From: Pelagibius sp. CAU 1746
GTDB lineage: Bacteria; Pseudomonadota; Alphaproteobacteria; Kiloniellales; Kiloniellaceae
Direction: 5' to 3'
Length of the DNA: 52,195 nt
Assembly (NCBI RefSeq): GCF_039839785.1
Contig: NZ_JBDOQT010000003.1
Location: 63,210 to 115,404 of the forward strand
Within the stretch, counting starts at the first letter, position 1; every line of letters starts with the position of its first letter. The position numbers and the translations under genes are program-made. Positions 1 through 10,900 of the stretch are shown one piece after another. Below the pieces are notes generated by a model that saw nothing but the letters and a program-made list of their open reading frames with translations, did no database searches and had not been told where the DNA came from.

Positions 1-3000
1 TGGTCTTCACGGTGACCCTGACGCCGCCGGCGAACAGCGACGTGGACGTCCTGGGCACGCTGGTGAGTGACCTCTCGGTCTCGGCGACGGCGAAGGACGG
101 TGTCCTGGTGTCGGCGCCGAGCAGCCCGGTGGCCATCGACATCGACGTGGACGCGGTGGCAGATGGTGGTGTCGGCGTCACCACGGGTGGTTATGGCACC
201 TCCACGAACGGCGCGGTGGTCGATCTCGATCTGACCTTCGATGCTCAGGGCGGCAACGTGGCCAACCCGTTGGGTGACTTGTACAACGGTGGTGGTTTCG
301 ACGCCGACGGCTCCGAGAAGGTAACCGAGGTAAAGGTGACGTTGAGCGGCAGTCCGGCGATCGCCAACGATACCGACGCCAACCTGCTCTTCGACGGTGG
401 CTTCGGCGGCTCGGTTTCGCACAGCGCCGGCAGCCTGGAGTGGACCTTCACGGGGACCCAGGCTGAGCTCGACACCCTGGTGGAATCGCTGCAGGTCGAT
501 CCGCGTGATGACTACGAGGGTACGGTCTCGGTGAAAATCGACGTGACGACCACCGAGGCGGCGACGGAACTGGGCGGCGGTTCAGCGGGCCCGGCCGACG
601 TCGAGTGCGACGACAGCGATAACGAGGTGACGGAAACCTTCATTTTCGACGTCGAGGCCGAAGCGGAAGTAACGCTTCTGGGCCAGATCGTAATCAACGA
701 GGTCGGCCTGGGCGTCGGCACGTCGATCGAAAAGAGCGGCGGCAACGTCAACCCGGTGAACACGGAGCAGAACTACATCGAGATCCGCAACGTCACCGAC
801 AACGCCATCGGCACCTCCGAGGTCAAGTCGCTCGACATCGAGATCATCGGCAATGACGGGGTCACCGTCATCACCATCAACCTCAATACTGCCTCGGGCG
901 GCAGCATCGGCATTCCGGCCAAGGGCTTCCTCACCATCTACGAGGACGGCACCTGGGCGACGGCGACGCCGAACGGCAGCGTCCAGCAGACCGGCACCTA
1001 TACCACCCCGAGCGCCTATACGACGCCGGGCTCGGTCTGGGGCGTCGGCGACGACACCTCCGAGCAGATCGGCGTCAACTTGACGCAGAACAATGGCTCT
1101 GTGGACCTGCTGGTTGCCAACGGCGTCGACAAGACGCTGTTTACCGGCGGAGCCTCCGGCTGGACCGGCGCCGGCAGCGGTTCTACGAACGCCCAGTTGC
1201 TGATGGCTTCCATGCTTGGCAACGAGACCTTCTCGGGCCTGATCGGCGATCAGGACAGCTTGCTGGCCGCGATCGGCCGCTCGGACATCGCGATCGACGA
1301 CACGCCTTCGACCGACGACGAGGTCACACGGATCTTCTCCCGCGTCTTTGCGAGTGAGGATTCGGGCGGCGATCATCCGGGCGATGCCTATCCGATCGAC
1401 ACCAATCAGGAGCTCGACTGGACGACTAACAACCAGCCGACTGAGTTGGCCTACAACAATGACGACCTGCCGGCGCCGGGTGTTGACGATCTGAACCCGC
1501 AGGACGACTCAGACGATCTGAACCCCGCGCAGGGTGCGGGCACCAACGGCGAGGACGCGGGCCAGACGGTCATCGACGTCAGCGAAGGCGGTGAGGCCGA
1601 TGCCGATATCGACGAGACGTCCGACGACCTTCTGGTTGGCGGGCGCGGCCAGGACTTCCTCTTCGGCGACAACGACGCCAACACCCTGCAGGGCGGCGAC
1701 CACAACGACTTCCTCTTCGGCGACCAGGGCGATGACCGCCTGGAAGGCGAGAAGGGAGCGGATCTGCTGGTCGACGTGGATGGCGAAGACGTCCTGATCG
1801 GCGGTGCCGGCGACGATGTGCTGATCGGCGGCGAGGAGCGGCTGAGCGGCGATGTGGCGGTGGCCGATACTTCCGGCGACCTGCTGGTCGGCGACAACAT
1901 CATCGAGGGCGAGGTCCCGACCTTCAACGTGGTCTACGTCATGGACGTTTCCGGCTCCATGTCCTGGGACTTCGCCGGCAACGAGCCCGGCGATCCGGGC
2001 TTCACCCCGCCGACCCGTCTGGATCTGGCCAAGGAAGCCTTCCTGACCCTGAACCAGCAGATCATCGATGCCGGTTTTGCCGGGGTCGTGAACATCAAGG
2101 TCGTTCCCTTCAGCAGCTCGGGAGTGGATTCAACCAGCCTCGAGTTCGCCCGGGCGGACGACCCGAACCTGGCGGCGGAGATCAACGCCCTGACGGCCAA
2201 CGGCGCCACCGAGTACGAGAGCCCGCTGCAGATCGCCGCTGACTGGTTGACCGACGATATCGGCGGTGGCGTCGAGCGTCACGTCGGCTCGGAAAACTTC
2301 ATCTTCTTCCTCAGTGACGGCGGCGACAACTCCGGTTACAACCCCTCGGCCGGCCTGCAGAACGATCTCTACAACGGCGGGATCTCCAACCTCTCTATCG
2401 AAGCCTTCGGCTTCGGTGCGCCGGGCGGTTCGGATTTCGTGCCGGACGAATTGGATCGGGTGGAGACCAACTCCACTGGGCCGACCAGCGGTGCCGACTT
2501 CGCGACCATCGTCGACGATGTCAGCAAGATCCAACAGATCTTCTCCGGCATCTCCCTGACCGACGAGAACTTTGGCGAGGATGTGATCCTGGGCGGCAGC
2601 GGCGGCGACATGATCTTCGGTGATACCCTGGTGGTGGATCCGGGCTTCATGGGTACCGATGCGGCCTATGCCCAGATGGTCTTCAACGACATCGAGGGGC
2701 CGGCCCTGCGTCTGCCGCTCGACACCATCGGCCTGTCCGATTGGATCGAGGGCGGAGCCGGCAACGACAGCATCATGGGTCAGGCCGGCGACGACACGAT
2801 TGCCGGCCAGGAAGGCGACGACGTCGTCTATGGCGGCGACGGTGAGGATGTGGTGATCCACACGCTCTCCGAGGAGACGGGGCCGAACGGCAACCACTAC
2901 GACGGCGGCCGCGGCATCGACAAGCTGGTGCTGAACCTGACGGCGGCGGAGGCGGGCAACGCCACCATCGCTCAGGCGGTGCAGGATCTGGCGGCTTTCA

Positions 3001-4346
3001 TCGCGGCCAACAGCGATCCTTCCTCGATCAGCGGCAGCGGTGCCTTGGGCAGCTTTGCGGTCCTCGGCCTCGAGGTGCGTAACTTCGAGGAGCTGGAAGT
3101 CCTGGTCGACGGCGCGCCGATCCCGCCGAATGCCGACAACTTCACGCTGGTGACCAACCAGTCGACACCCTTCGACGTGGACGAGAGCTACATCGCCCAC
3201 TTCGGCGACGACGGCATCGGCGGTCCGGTGAGCCTCAACAGCGTGGCCGGCTCGGCCAGCTACAGCGCGCCGGACGTGACCGTGAACGGCGGATTCACCT
3301 ACGTGGTCGAGAACGGCAACATGACGGTGAGCGCACCGGGCACGGTGACCCTGGTCGACGACAGCAACGACAACACGTTGGAGGGCACGACCGGCCGCGA
3401 TCTGATCATCGGCAAGTCGGTCGCTCCGGCGGACAACGTCACCGTCACCGGCGCGGTTGCCGAGGGCTCGACCTTCAGCACGGGCAATGACCAGTTCAGC
3501 TTCACCCTGTCGACGGCAGTGCCGGGGCTTTCGATCACTCAGATCGTCATCGACCTGGGGAATGCGGGTGATTTCGATCCGGGCGACAAGGACTTCACCA
3601 CCGGGCCGAGCAATACCGTTGGTGGGACGAGCTCTGCGGTGACGGATGGGGACTCGACGCTGACCATCACCATTCCCGCGGGGAACTTCGCCAGCGGCAA
3701 TACCCTGACCTTCGGGATCGATACCGACGATGCGAACGCAGACCTCGACCATGGCATCGACTTCGGAGAAGAGGACATCCCGGTCACCATCACCCTCAGC
3801 GATGGCACGGTCCTCAACGGCACCTATGTGGTGGACGGCTCCGCGTCTTCCCTGACCATCACCGGGGTGGCGGAATCGACGCTCGACCATCTGGAACTCC
3901 TGGGGCTGGCCGGTGACGACGTCCTGCTGGGCGGCGATCTGGACGATACCCTGGACGGCGGCGCCGGAGACGATCTGCTGAACGGCGGTGCCGGCGACGA
4001 CGTGTTGACCGGCGGTGCCGATGCCGACACCTTCGCCTTCGTCTACGGCGGTGGTTTCGAGGTCGACACGGTCACCGACTTCAATACAGGCGACGGGGAT
4101 GTCATCGATCTCTCCAGCTTGCTGAGCGGTGTCTCCGCCAATCCGGACGGGGCCGAACTGGACAACTACCTGACCTTCAGCACTTCCGGCGGTGACACCA
4201 TCATCGATATCGAGACCGACGGTTCCGCCGGCTTCAACGACTTCCGGATCGTCCTGGAGAACGTGGATCTGACCAACGGCGGGGCGTTGGGCACGGACGA
4301 GGACGTCATCAACGCGCTGCTCAACAGCGGTAACCTGGTGGTCTGA
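1..4346 (+). CDS. RTX adhesin with VWA domain, 5' end outside window
   Basis: Partial: the frame is open from base 3, so the gene begins upstream of the window; the GTG at 12 is only the first in-frame start-like codon. Likely a large T1SS-exported surface adhesin. Modules by nucleotide: a beta-sandwich/cadherin-like repeat of the type common in LapA-like proteins (about 60-660); a lamin-tail-like domain (about 685-1440; INEVGLG, YIEIRN, IPAKGF); acidic RTX nonapeptides (about 1620-1900); a VWA domain (about 1920-2560) with MIDAS residues DVSGS and LSDGGDN; more GGxGxD repeats; two further beta-rich modules (about 3110-3850); and a C-terminal T1SS target domain (about 4020-4346) ending DEDVINALLNSGNLVV. 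The same C-terminal pattern closes the next two RTX genes, so one exporter probably serves all three. A strong terminator follows. The family call is secure; the ligand is unknown. Confidence 0.9.
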   Translation, partial: VFTVTLTPPANSDVDVLGTLVSDLSVSATAKDGVLVSAPSSPVAIDIDVDAVADGGVGVTTGGYGTSTNGAVVDLDLTFDAQGGNVANPLGDLYNGGGFDADGSEKVTEVKVTLSGSPAIANDTDANLLFDGGFGGSVSHSAGSLEWTFTGTQAELDTLVESLQVDPRDDYEGTVSVKIDVTTTEAATELGGGSAGPADVECDDSDNEVTETFIFDVEAEAEVTLLGQIVINEVGLGVGTSIEKSGGNVNPVNTEQNYIEIRNVTDNAIGTSEVKSLDIEIIGNDGVTVITINLNTASGGSIGIPAKGFLTIYEDGTWATATPNGSVQQTGTYTTPSAYTTPGSVWGVGDDTSEQIGVNLTQNNGSVDLLVANGVDKTLFTGGASGWTGAGSGSTNAQLLMASMLGNETFSGLIGDQDSLLAAIGRSDIAIDDTPSTDDEVTRIFSRVFASEDSGGDHPGDAYPIDTNQELDWTTNNQPTELAYNNDDLPAPGVDDLNPQDDSDDLNPAQGAGTNGEDAGQTVIDVSEGGEADADIDETSDDLLVGGRGQDFLFGDNDANTLQGGDHNDFLFGDQGDDRLEGEKGADLLVDVDGEDVLIGGAGDDVLIGGEERLSGDVAVADTSGDLLVGDNIIEGEVPTFNVVYVMDVSGSMSWDFAGNEPGDPGFTPPTRLDLAKEAFLTLNQQIIDAGFAGVVNIKVVPFSSSGVDSTSLEFARADDPNLAAEINALTANGATEYESPLQIAADWLTDDIGGGVERHVGSENFIFFLSDGGDNSGYNPSAGLQNDLYNGGISNLSIEAFGFGAPGGSDFVPDELDRVETNSTGPTSGADFATIVDDVSKIQQIFSGISLTDENFGEDVILGGSGGDMIFGDTLVVDPGFMGTDAAYAQMVFNDIEGPALRLPLDTIGLSDWIEGGAGNDSIMGQAGDDTIAGQEGDDVVYGGDGEDVVIHTLSEETGPNGNHYDGGRGIDKLVLNLTAAEAGNATIAQAVQDLAAFIAANSDPSSISGSGALGSFAVLGLEVRNFEELEVLVDGAPIPPNADNFTLVTNQSTPFDVDESYIAHFGDDGIGGPVSLNSVAGSASYSAPDVTVNGGFTYVVENGNMTVSAPGTVTLVDDSNDNTLEGTTGRDLIIGKSVAPADNVTVTGAVAEGSTFSTGNDQFSFTLSTAVPGLSITQIVIDLGNAGDFDPGDKDFTTGPSNTVGGTSSAVTDGDSTLTITIPAGNFASGNTLTFGIDTDDANADLDHGIDFGEEDIPVTITLSDGTVLNGTYVVDGSASSLTITGVAESTLDHLELLGLAGDDVLLGGDLDDTLDGGAGDDLLNGGAGDDVLTGGADADTFAFVYGGGFEVDTVTDFNTGDGDVIDLSSLLSGVSANPDGAELDNYLTFSTSGGDTIIDIETDGSAGFNDFRIVLENVDLTNGGALGTDEDVINALLNSGNLVV

Positions 4347-4392
4347 GGCTGATCTCAGCCCGGCGGCCCCGGCGGCCGGGAGGTAACTGCAG

Positions 4393-4424
4393 AAGGGCCC
4401 CCCTCTCTGAGGGGGGCCCTTTTC
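4393..4424 (+). terminator. Rho-independent terminator after first RTX gene
   Basis: A perfect 11-bp inverted repeat (AAGGGCCCCCC at 4393-4403 and GGGGGGCCCTT at 4411-4421) with a 7-base loop runs into a short T tract, 46 bases after the stop codon. Confidence 0.85.
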
Positions 4425-4625
4425 TCATGCGAATCCAGTGGGCCGCCCGCTGCGCTCGGTGCCCTGCCAAGTGGCCTGGGAGCCGGCGCCGTGAGCCCGG
4501 CGGCCGCGCCCCGGGACAGCGAAACCGGGCGGCAAGACTGGCGCAGCGAGATTGGACGTGAAGGCGTTCGGCCTTGGCACCCCAATCGCGTCTTTGGTTT
4601 GGGGGCCGACGGTTAACCGTGCCGA

Positions 4626-4641
4626 TTAATCCTTAATTAAC
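4626..4641 (+). promoter_or_regulatory. Candidate CtrA binding site
   Basis: TTAA (4626-4629), seven bases, then TTAAC (4637-4641) matches the alphaproteobacterial CtrA consensus TTAA-N7-TTAAC exactly. It sits in the AT-rich region upstream of the giant RTX gene, flanked by three more TTAACC half-sites. The match is seen directly; CtrA control is inference. Confidence 0.45.
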
Positions 4642-4863
4642 CGTATTCATTAAGGAGCATGAACGAAATACACGTAGATTTTTACCGAATAATTTTCAAC
4701 TAAAGAGGGTAACTTTAACCTTTGGGGGTATAAATCTTAACCCTTTTTGTGATTTTCGCCCGAATGTTTCAGGAAACTCATACATAATACAATAGGTTTT
4801 AACGGAAGTTTCCTTGCTATTACCACAGGCTTTGCACAAACTGCGCCCAATTGGATTAAGCGG

Positions 4864-4913
4864 GACCAGGGTGCCGCCCTAGCGTATTGCGCGCTTAGGC
4901 ACCCAGCCTGGTC
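4864..4913 (+). promoter_or_regulatory. Long hairpin in 5' UTR of giant RTX gene
   Basis: GACCA (4864-4868) pairs with TGGTC (4909-4913), GGGTGCC (4869-4875) with GGCACCC (4898-4904), and a further inner GC stem forms around 4880-4884 and 4892-4895. The structure ends 5 bases before the GGAGG ribosome binding site (4919-4923). It has no T tract, so it is more likely an mRNA stability or translation element than a terminator. Confidence 0.5.
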
Positions 4914-4929
4914 ATAACGGAGGAAGAAA

Positions 4930-7900
4930 ATGACGGACGATCTCACCCGCGGTTACGAGAGTCAGGACGACAACGTGACCGAGTCCGCCGAGGCGACGAT
5001 TTCTGAAACTGGTACCCAGAGCAGCGCCGCCATGGTTGGTCAGGCCGGCGAAGCCATTGTCGTGAGCCGACCGGCTCCGGGCCAGACCGTTGAGATCCAG
5101 GCTGCCGCCGGGCAGACCTATGTGCTGAACTTCGCCCCGGGCGAGGCGCAGGTCCAGGTGCAGGGCGACAACTTCATTCTCGCCTTCGACGACAACGGAG
5201 ACGGCACCCCGGACAGCCAGATCGTCTTCAACGACTTGGTGAATGTGGTCGATGCGGGTGAGGCACCGACTTTCCAGGTCGCCGGCGTCGACATCGACTC
5301 CACCGTCCTTCTGAATCAGGCTCTGGCGCTTGCGGGTGAGCAGCCGGACCTGACGGACGTGGCGGCCGGTCCGGGCGCGACCGGCGGTGGCGGGTCCACC
5401 TACGACGATAATCTGGGCGACATTCTCGATCTGTTGTCGGCGCAGGGTGTGATCCCGCCGGTCGAGCTTCAGTTCGGCCTCATCAACCTCGAGCCCGATC
5501 CCATCCTCCTGGCGCCGGACTTCCCGCCGCCGCCGCTGCTGATCAACGAGATCGGCGTGCGCGTCGCGATGAAGATTCCTGGCCTGCCGGGCGAGGCACC
5601 GGACCTCATCGATGACGACGAGCAGCAGCAGCTCTTGCTGGTCAAGGAGCGCTACGACGAGTGCGGAGAGGAAGAAGAAGAACTCGACGAATACAATTTC
5701 GTCGAGCTGCTGAACAATTCGGGCGCCGTTACGACGACCACGGATCTGGTCGTTGAGATCCTCAATCCCGACGGCACGGTCGTGACCTTCGCGGTGCCGG
5801 ACGGCATCGACATTCCGGCCAATGGCTTCATCGTTTTCTATCAGCTCTCCGACGCGCAGGACGACGGTACGCCGGGCACCGAGGACATCGTTTTCCGCGT
5901 ATTCGATTCCGCCGGCAACGTCACCGGCGGCGGTACCCTGGCCGACGAGACGTTCTGGAATCTGGGCGACGACACTACCGATCCCATCGCGGTCAACATC
6001 GTCTATCGCCCGGGTGAAGACGTGGACGGCGACCAGTCCGTCGATACCTTCGCGGCGAACCTGACCGAGGCCGAACTCGCCGGCCTGACCAACCCGGACT
6101 TCGCGGGCGCGCCGGACGACTTCGGCTCGCCGCTGCTGAACCTGAACTTCGACACTTTCAACGGTCAGTTCACCGGCAACCATCACATCTTCTCGCGCGT
6201 CAACACCACCGACACCGACAGCCAGAACGACTGGACCACGAACAACACCCCGACCGACGGTGCGCTGAACAATACCGTGATCGCCATCGACGGCGGTCTC
6301 GTGATGAATGAACACGAGGGAATCTTCATCGTCAGCACTGATGGCGAAGTTTCGGTGCTGGTCACTGCGGCTGAGATCTCTGCTCTGACGGGCACCAGCG
6401 TCGACTTCAGCAATATGGGGATCGCGGTTGGGCCGGATGGCACGGTGTACTTTACCGACGGCGATTCCGATGCGGTGCTGATGAAGACGCTGAACGGTCC
6501 TGTCGAGTTCGTTGCTGAGGAAAGCGACATCACCGCTGTCACTGGCGAAGGTTCGGCCCGGCCGGAAGCTTTGGTGCTGGCTCCCAATGGCCTGCTCTAT
6601 GTGATCGAAGAGACCAGCAACTCGATTCTTGAAATCGATCCCAGCACGGGCACTGTCTCGGTGCTGACCACCGAAGCCCAGTTCAACGCCTTGGCGGAGC
6701 TGGGCAACATTGGCGATATGGCAAGTCTGGTGGTGAGCGCCGACGGCACCACTCTATACCTGGCTTCGGAATTTTCCGGTGACGACGGCATCGTCGCCAT
6801 CGATATCGCGACGGGCACGCCGACCACGCTGGCGACATCGTCAGACGCAACTCCCGCGTGGACCGATCTCGACGTTTACATGGTCCTGGCGCCCAATGGC
6901 GACTTGATCCTGGCTGATGATGGTACCGATACGATTTTCCGGGTCACGCCGGCCGGCACCGTGAGCGTCTTCCTCAGCAGCGCGGAGCTGTCGAGCACCA
7001 CGGGCGGCTCCGTCGATCTGGAAGGCGGCTTCTGGTTCGATGCCGACGGCAATTTCTACCTTGCCGAGGAAAACAGCGACTCGATCTATAAGTTTTTCTC
7101 GACCGACCCGGCGACCGGCGCGGTCGACCCGAATGGCGTCAAGCTGGTCGACGCATTCGAGATCGCCCTTGCGTTGGGCTCGTCCAATCTGGACGGCGGT
7201 GCGGTGTCGTTCTCTCAGGTGCTTTCCTTCGTCGATGTGAACCCCTGGGATCCGCTGAACGACGATCTGAACCCGGGCCAGATCAACCCGGATCCGCTGG
7301 CCGGGCAGAACTTCCTGCAGGCTGAAGCGGGCGGCGACCTGGTCGAGGGCCGCGGCGGGCCCGACTTCCTGCTGGGCGCCGCCGGCGACGATTCGCTCTA
7401 CGGCGGTTCGCAGGCTCTCTATCAGCAGCAGCAGCAGAAGGTGCTGGACCAGGCCGAGCAGATTTTCAGCGACGGCGCCGAAGGCGGCGCGGCGTCTCTG
7501 TCGCAGCAGCCTTTCTTCAACGACCACAACGATTTCCTCTTCGGCGACGCCGGAGATGACGGAATGTACGGCGGCTCCGGCGGCGACTACATGATCGGCG
7601 GCCAGGGCGACGATTCCATGGACGGCGGCACGGGCGACGATCAGATCTATGGCGACGGCTCCGACGAAATCGGCGGCCTGCCCGGCGGCGATCCCAATCA
7701 CGCTGGCGACGATGCGATTGCCGGCGACGCGCTGAACAACGTCGATTACCGCGACGCGTACAACATCCTCAGCGGCGAGGTGCCGACTTACGTGCCGTAC
7801 TACGGCGACGCGGCGGCGATCGCCGTTCTGGGCGGCAACGACACCATCATGGCCGGCAACGGCGACGACAAGGTCGGCGGTGATGCGCTGGCCGTTGCCG

Positions 7901-10900
7901 AAGGCGGCGAAGGCGTGCTTGCCGCGGCCTATTCCGATGACAGCTACGAGCGCCCGGAAGACGGCCTTTACCGTGACGACACGGGCTTCGCCAACGACAT
8001 CATCTACGGCGAGGAAGGTAACGATTCGATCGGCGGCGACGCCGCGGCGATCTTTGACAACAGCCTCGAAGGCCGTGGCCACGCCACCAGCTACGCGGAG
8101 AACGCCGCGGTCTATGGCGATTCCGATGCGCCGGTGGGCGGCGACTACATCGAGGGCGGCACGGGTGAAGACGTGATCGCGGGCGAGGCCCTCTCCGTCA
8201 TTGGCGATGGCTATGAAGGCTATGCCCGTGCGACGTCCCGGAACTACGCCGAGGAGCATGGTCAAGGCGGCTACGAGGGCTGCGAAGGCTATCCCTTCAA
8301 TGAAGAGGCAAAAGCCGGCAACGACACCATCATCGGCGATACCAACGTCAGCGGCGGCGGCCTGCTGGGCTTCATTTCCGGCGAGAACGACATCATCGGC
8401 GGCGACGCGACAGCGGTGGCCGATGGCGCCGAAGGCGGTGCCTACGCCAACTCGGGCAACTACGGCGGCGCCCATGGTTACGGGCCCGTAGGATATGATG
8501 CCGAAGCCGGCAACGACTTCATCGTCGGCGACAAGAGCGTCGAAGGCGCGGGAACCCAGGTGCCGGAAGGTGCTGAAGGGCTTGTGGGCGAGCTGCCGCG
8601 TGGCGCCGATATGATCGGCGGCGACGCCGCTGCCGTGGCCGGCGGTTTCGACGGCTACGCTTCTGCCGTTAGCGGCAATTACGGTTGGGCCGGCGGTTAC
8701 GCTTATAACCTCGACGCCTCTGCCGGTAACGATACGATCATCGGCGACAACCTCCTCAACGGTGGCGAGGGCATCGGCATCGGCGGCAACGATACCATCG
8801 GTGGCGACGCCGCTGCTTCGGCGAATGGTGTCTCCGGCGAGGCGTATGCTCGCTCCGGCAACTATGCGTTCGCGGACGGCGGCGAAGGTTATCATTCAGC
8901 CTCGGCCGGCAACGACCTCATCTACGGCGACAGCACCGACGCCTTCTATGGCTCCGTCAATGGCGACGACCTGATCGGCGGCGACGCGGCGGCTTCTGCG
9001 ACAGGTGCGAATGGCTACGCCAGAGCCGAGGCCGTCAACGGCGCCGAAGGTTATGGCGCGTCGGCCGGCAACGACTCGATCTATGCCGATGACGGCTTCC
9101 TCGGCGAATACGGCCGGGCGGGCAACGATTCCGTGGGCGGCGATGCCGCCGCGAAGGGCGACGATGCCGATGCGACGGCCACCAACACGGCTTGGTACGG
9201 CGCTTCGGCCGGTAACGACGAAATCGAAACCGGGTTCGGCCACGATGTCGTCGCGGGCGATGCCTTGTCGATCAAGACCGGCGACGACCCGGTAAAGAAG
9301 CTGCTTGGCGGTACGGCCACGACCAACAACACCGAATACAACGGCAGCTCTGCGGGCAGCGACTCTATTGACTCGGGGCAGGGCAAGGATCTGGTCGGCG
9401 GCGATTCCGTCGAGGTGGCGAAGAATGGCTCCGCTCACGCCGAGACCTTCAACCGTTCTTACAGTTCCAGTGGGCAGGCCGGCAACGACCTGATCTACAC
9501 CCGCAGCGGAGCGGATTCCGTCGGTGGCGGATCGACCGCCTACGGCGAAACCGCGACCGCCGATACGGAGAACCATGCCCATAACGGCGGCTCGGCCGGT
9601 AATGACAGCATCCACAGCGGCGCCGGCGACGATCACTTCGCCGGTGATTCCCTGGCGATCAAGACCGGCGACCTGGTTCTGGAAGAAACGGCGACAACCC
9701 GCAATACGGTGCACAGCGGCAGCGGCACGGCGGGTGCGGACAAGATCTATGCCGGCCAGGACAACGACATCGGTGCCGGCGATTCGGCTGAATTCGCGAC
9801 GGGCGACCACGCGACGGCCAATGCCCATACCTACAACACGGCCTTGAGCGCCGGCGGCAATGCCGGCGGCGACCTGATCTATGGCGGCACCGGCAATCCG
9901 GCGCACGCTTCCGGCGACGACACCATCTCCGGCGGCTCCCTGGCGCATGGCCATCACGCCAACGCGATGACCGAGAACAAGGCCCGGCCTGACGGGTCGG
10001 CCGGCGACGACCGGATCTATGCCGACGGCGATGCGGGCGGCGACGACGTGCTGGCCGGCGATGCCATGGCGATCAGCGACGAAGGCGGCGAGGCCAGTTC
10101 GTCTGTCTTCAACGGTGAAGGGCCCCTCGGTATCTACGGGGGCTCGGCCGGCAACGACACCATCTACGGCGGCGGGTTCTCCGAGAACGGCGACCTGATC
10201 GCCGGCGAGTCCATGGCGCTGAGCGAGATGTTCGGCGGCTCCGCCGAGGCTTATGGCGACAACTTTGCCGCAATCGGCCGGTCGGGCGACGACGTGATCA
10301 CCACGGAAGATGGCAACGACACCATCTCCGGCGGCGCGCTGGCGTCCGCCTATGGTCAGGCCTTCGCCGAGCAGGTCAATGAGGCGACCCTGGGCGGCTC
10401 GGCCGGCAACGACTGGATCAGCGCCGACGAAGGCGTCTCCGGTGACTACGGCGACGACGAAGTCGCGGGCGATGCGATGGCACGCTCGGAGTCTGCCCTG
10501 GCGGATGCGGAGGCGTACAACACCGCTGGCGAATACGGCACGGGCAAGGCCGGCAGCGACACCATCACCGCGGGCGACGGCGAGAACTACTTGGCGGGTG
10601 ACGCCATGGCTGTCGGCGTGGGCGCGGCGGCGACCGCCGACGCCTATGGCAACAACCTGGCTTACAGCGGCGGCGTCGCGGGCGACGACTCGATCATCGG
10701 CGGTGCCGAAGCCGACACCATCTCCGGCGGATCGCAGGCGCGGGCCCAGGATCAGGCGGACGCCCTGCAGAAGAATACCGCAGGCGGCGGCGGCTCGGCC
10801 GGCAACGACTCCATTGCGGCCGGCGAAGGCGAGAACGTCGTTGCGGGCGATGCCCAGGCGTTGAGCTCCGCGGGCTCGGCCACGGCCACGGCGCAGAACG

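Larger units (their letters stand above)
4425..4929 (+). promoter_or_regulatory. Leader and promoter region of giant RTX gene
   Basis: I see no gene here. The first ~180 bases are GC-rich and featureless. From about 4600 the sequence turns sharply AT-rich and carries four TTAACC hexamers in the same orientation (4613, 4637, 4715, 4737), a 12-base palindrome ACGGTTAACCGT (4609-4620), and a separated inverted repeat GGAAACT/AGTTTCC (4772-4778 and 4807-4813). A hairpin lies just before the ribosome binding site. A promoter is likely in this region, but I could not settle on one -35/-10 pair; TATAAA at 4729-4734 lacks a good -35. Confidence 0.5.

Noticed and set aside
2130-3890. Minus-strand open frame of 586 codons opposite the first RTX gene
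   Set aside because: Antisense shadow of a conserved VWA/RTX frame with no recognisable product.
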